From assembly GCA_903835275.1 (NCBI GenBank), contig CAILMK010000412.1, forward strand, positions 1 to 5,699: DNA of 5,699 bases, read 5' to 3'. The DNA comes from an uncultured bacterium. Lineage in GTDB: Bacteria; Bacteroidota; Bacteroidia; CAILMK01. The notes under the pieces were generated by a model that did no database searches, had not been told where the DNA came from, and worked only from the letters and a program-made list of their open reading frames with translations. Numbering within the stretch: the first letter of the stretch is position 1; every line of letters begins with the position of its first letter. Below, in pieces: positions 5,649-5,699 of this stretch. The position numbers and the translations under genes were made by a program.

Positions 5649-5699
5649 GTAGGTTTGGTAGGTAAGGATTATCAATATGCCTTTTACTGCCCGAGAGGG

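Noticed and set aside
5650..5657. TAGGTTTG as a promoter -7 box
   Set aside because: It fits TAnnTTTG, but such a six-base match is expected by chance a few times in a window this size, no gene start follows before the window ends, and it overlaps the putative repeat tail.
1..5699. A defence system, mobile element or CRISPR array
   Set aside because: No transposase, integrase, nuclease, toxin-antitoxin pair, array of direct repeats or tRNA-like attachment site is visible; the genes are metabolic, cell-wall related or a small DNA-binding-like protein.

Overview
The window looks like an ordinary chromosomal stretch from a member of the Bacteroidota, probably near the Chitinophagaceae or Sphingobacteriia. 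The clues are the moderate-to-low GC, AT-rich leaders with little Shine-Dalgarno signal, exact matches to the Bacteroidota -7 promoter box (TAnnTTTG) ahead of two genes, and the style of the encoded proteins. This placement is inferred by eye and not from a database search. Six protein-coding genes fill most of the window. I see no rRNA, tRNA, CRISPR array, insertion sequence or phage gene.

Bases 1-3361 form a methionine/threonine block on the + strand. It holds a PLP-dependent cystathionine gamma-synthase/gamma-lyase family enzyme (1-1170), a class I SAM-dependent methyltransferase (1286-2122) and homoserine dehydrogenase (2132-3361). Homoserine dehydrogenase makes homoserine, the precursor of threonine and, after acylation, of cystathionine. 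A gamma-synthase would then carry that carbon towards methionine. The methyltransferase would consume SAM, the end product, but its substrate is unknown. It is tightly coupled to hom (9-nt gap). The 115-nt gap before it carries a probable terminator and a perfect 10-bp inverted repeat. A strong terminator at 3392-3423 closes the block.

Bases 3422-4924 hold a divergent pair of probably exported hydrolases. On the - strand is a protein resembling the glycoside hydrolase family 75 chitosanases (3422-4168). On the + strand is an NlpC/P60 cysteine-peptidase lipoprotein (4292-4924). The 123-bp spacer between them has candidate -7 boxes facing each way and a GC-cored dyad that could be a shared operator.

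Bases 4925-5699 hold a small gene of unknown function (5009-5533). Its product has an N-terminal coiled coil, an AT-hook-like RGRP motif and a possible winged-helix C-terminus, which suggests DNA binding. It has its own -7 box and a UUCG-loop terminator. The last ~110 bases are non-coding and hold a short hairpin that may belong to a dispersed repeat.

I did not find a clearly new multi-gene system. The most interesting leads are the GH75-like protein, the AT-hook protein, the structured gap before the methyltransferase and the dyad between the divergent hydrolases.
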